Of a stretch of 64,000 nucleotides of DNA, positions 63,245-64,000 are shown one piece after another. Source of the stretch: Winogradskya humida (GTDB lineage Bacteria > Actinomycetota > Actinomycetes > Mycobacteriales > Micromonosporaceae). The notes under the pieces are model-generated. The model was not told the origin of the DNA. It did not search any database and was given only the letters and a program-made list of their open reading frames with translations. Made by a program: the position numbers and the translations under genes. Each line of letters begins with the position of its first letter. Position 1 is the first letter of the stretch. Where the stretch lies: contig NZ_BOMN01000027.1 in assembly GCF_016862215.1 (NCBI RefSeq), forward strand, positions 62,001 to 126,000, given 5' to 3'.

Positions 63245-64000
63245 GTGTCCATCAGCTCTCCCTCCCGGACGACCATCCCCTCGCAGCGCGGCGACGGCCG
63301 GCAGCCTGGCGCTCACCTCGGCTTCCGCCCCGACATCGAGGGCCTGCGCGCGGTCGCAGTCGTTCTGGTGGTGCTCTCCCACGCCGGCGTCGCCCGGCTC
63401 GAGGGCGGCTACGTCGGCGTCGACGTCTTCTTCGTGATCTCCGGATTCCTGATCACCACGTTGCTGGTCAAGGAGCTCGGCCGCACAGGGACGATCTCGC
63501 TGACCAACTTCTACTCGCGGCGCGCCACCCGGCTGCTGCCCGCGTCGACGCTGGTCCTGGTCGCGACGCTGATCGGCAGCTGGTTATGGCTGCCGTCCAC
63601 CCGCTTCGCCTCGATCGCGAAGGACGCGCTGTTCAGCACGTTCTACGGGATCAACTGGCGCCTGGCCGCGGAGGGCACCGACTACCTCAACGCGACCGCC
63701 GCGCCGTCCCCGCTGCAGCACCTGTGGTCCCTGGCTGTCGAGGAGCAGTTCTACTTCGTGTGGCCGCTGCTGCTCCTCGCCATCTGGGCGTGGCGGCGCA
63801 AGGCTGCCGGCGTTGCTCTGTCGGTGATCGTCGTGGTGTCGCTGGCTGTGAGCGTGCATCAGACGGCCACGGCGGCTCCGTGGGCCTACTTCGGGGCGCA
63901 CACGCGGGCTTTTGAGCTGGCGATCGGGGCGCTTGTCGCGATCGGATCGGCCACTTTTGGGCGTACCCCGCGGATCTGGGCGTTGATGGTGACCTGGGGT
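63245..64000 (+). CDS. Membrane acyltransferase 3 (OafA/YrhL type), truncated by window edge
   Basis: 252 residues visible from a GTG at 63245; the frame is open to the window end. After a ~27-residue polar N-terminus come GFRPDIEGLRAVAVVLVVLS followed by H (the family His), FFVISGFLITTLLV, YSRRATRLLPA and EEQFYFVWPLLLL, the acyltransferase 3 signature. Such enzymes move acetyl or other acyl groups to extracytoplasmic sugars. No SD is obvious. It begins ~50 bases from the TetR operators and might be co-regulated. Confidence 0.9.
   Translation, partial: MSISSPSRTTIPSQRGDGRQPGAHLGFRPDIEGLRAVAVVLVVLSHAGVARLEGGYVGVDVFFVISGFLITTLLVKELGRTGTISLTNFYSRRATRLLPASTLVLVATLIGSWLWLPSTRFASIAKDALFSTFYGINWRLAAEGTDYLNATAAPSPLQHLWSLAVEEQFYFVWPLLLLAIWAWRRKAAGVALSVIVVVSLAVSVHQTATAAPWAYFGAHTRAFELAIGALVAIGSATFGRTPRIWALMVTWG

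Overview
The window is a high-GC actinomycete chromosome segment. Gene order and protein character fit Micromonosporales (an Actinoplanes- or Micromonospora-like genome), inferred from synteny and not from a marker search. Supporting features are long acidic N-termini on NusG and SecE, DUF1707 proteins beside infA, the order rpmG-hadA-like-hadB-like-tRNA-Trp-secE-nusG, and GTG/TTG starts behind clear Shine-Dalgarno (SD) sites.

Layout. 1-9.5 kb: end of an unidentified gene, a secreted guanyl-specific ribonuclease, then a seven-gene minus-strand thiamine operon (thiE-thiO-thiS-thiG-tenI-like-thiD-thiC) behind a TPP riboswitch; then an ABC-F ATPase, an RsmC-like methyltransferase and a membrane-anchored unknown. 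9.5-34 kb: the alpha, spc, S10 and str ribosomal clusters, all minus strand, read from rpsL (33.1 kb) down to rplQ and truA (9.6 kb), with rpoA, secY, adk, map, infA, tuf and fusA. 34-49 kb: two small membrane proteins, rpoC, rpoB, rplL, rplJ, an ABC exporter pair, rplA, nusG, secE, tRNA-Trp, two MaoC/hotdog dehydratase subunits, rpmG, tRNA-Met and tRNA-Thr. 49-64 kb: accessory genes, including a GGDEF/EAL protein, YajQ, a rhodanese, tRNA-Tyr, a lower-GC patch, a GT87-like membrane protein, a TPR protein, MFS/XRE, MOSC/GNAT and LLM/TetR pairs, and a truncated acyltransferase.

The genes mostly make the ribosome, RNA polymerase, translation factors and the Sec channel, under recognisable leaders: an L10-type leader with a terminator hairpin before rplJ, hairpins between sub-operons, and sigma-A-like promoters before rpsL, rplJ, infA, tRNA-Trp/secE and rpmG. 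The thiamine operon is an aerobic ThiO/ThiS/ThiG branch joined to ThiC/ThiD/ThiE, but no thiF is present here.

The most notable observation is that rplK (ribosomal protein L11) is absent from its near-universal place between nusG and rplA. Only 59 bases separate those genes, and no L11-like frame occurs in the window. Other points are a nearly identical 19-base element upstream of rpsJ, rpsL and infA, an MFS transporter that appears to have lost a two-helix block, a low-GC patch beside tRNA-Tyr, and tandem palindromes before a TetR gene. No CRISPR array, insertion sequence, integrase or rRNA gene was seen.
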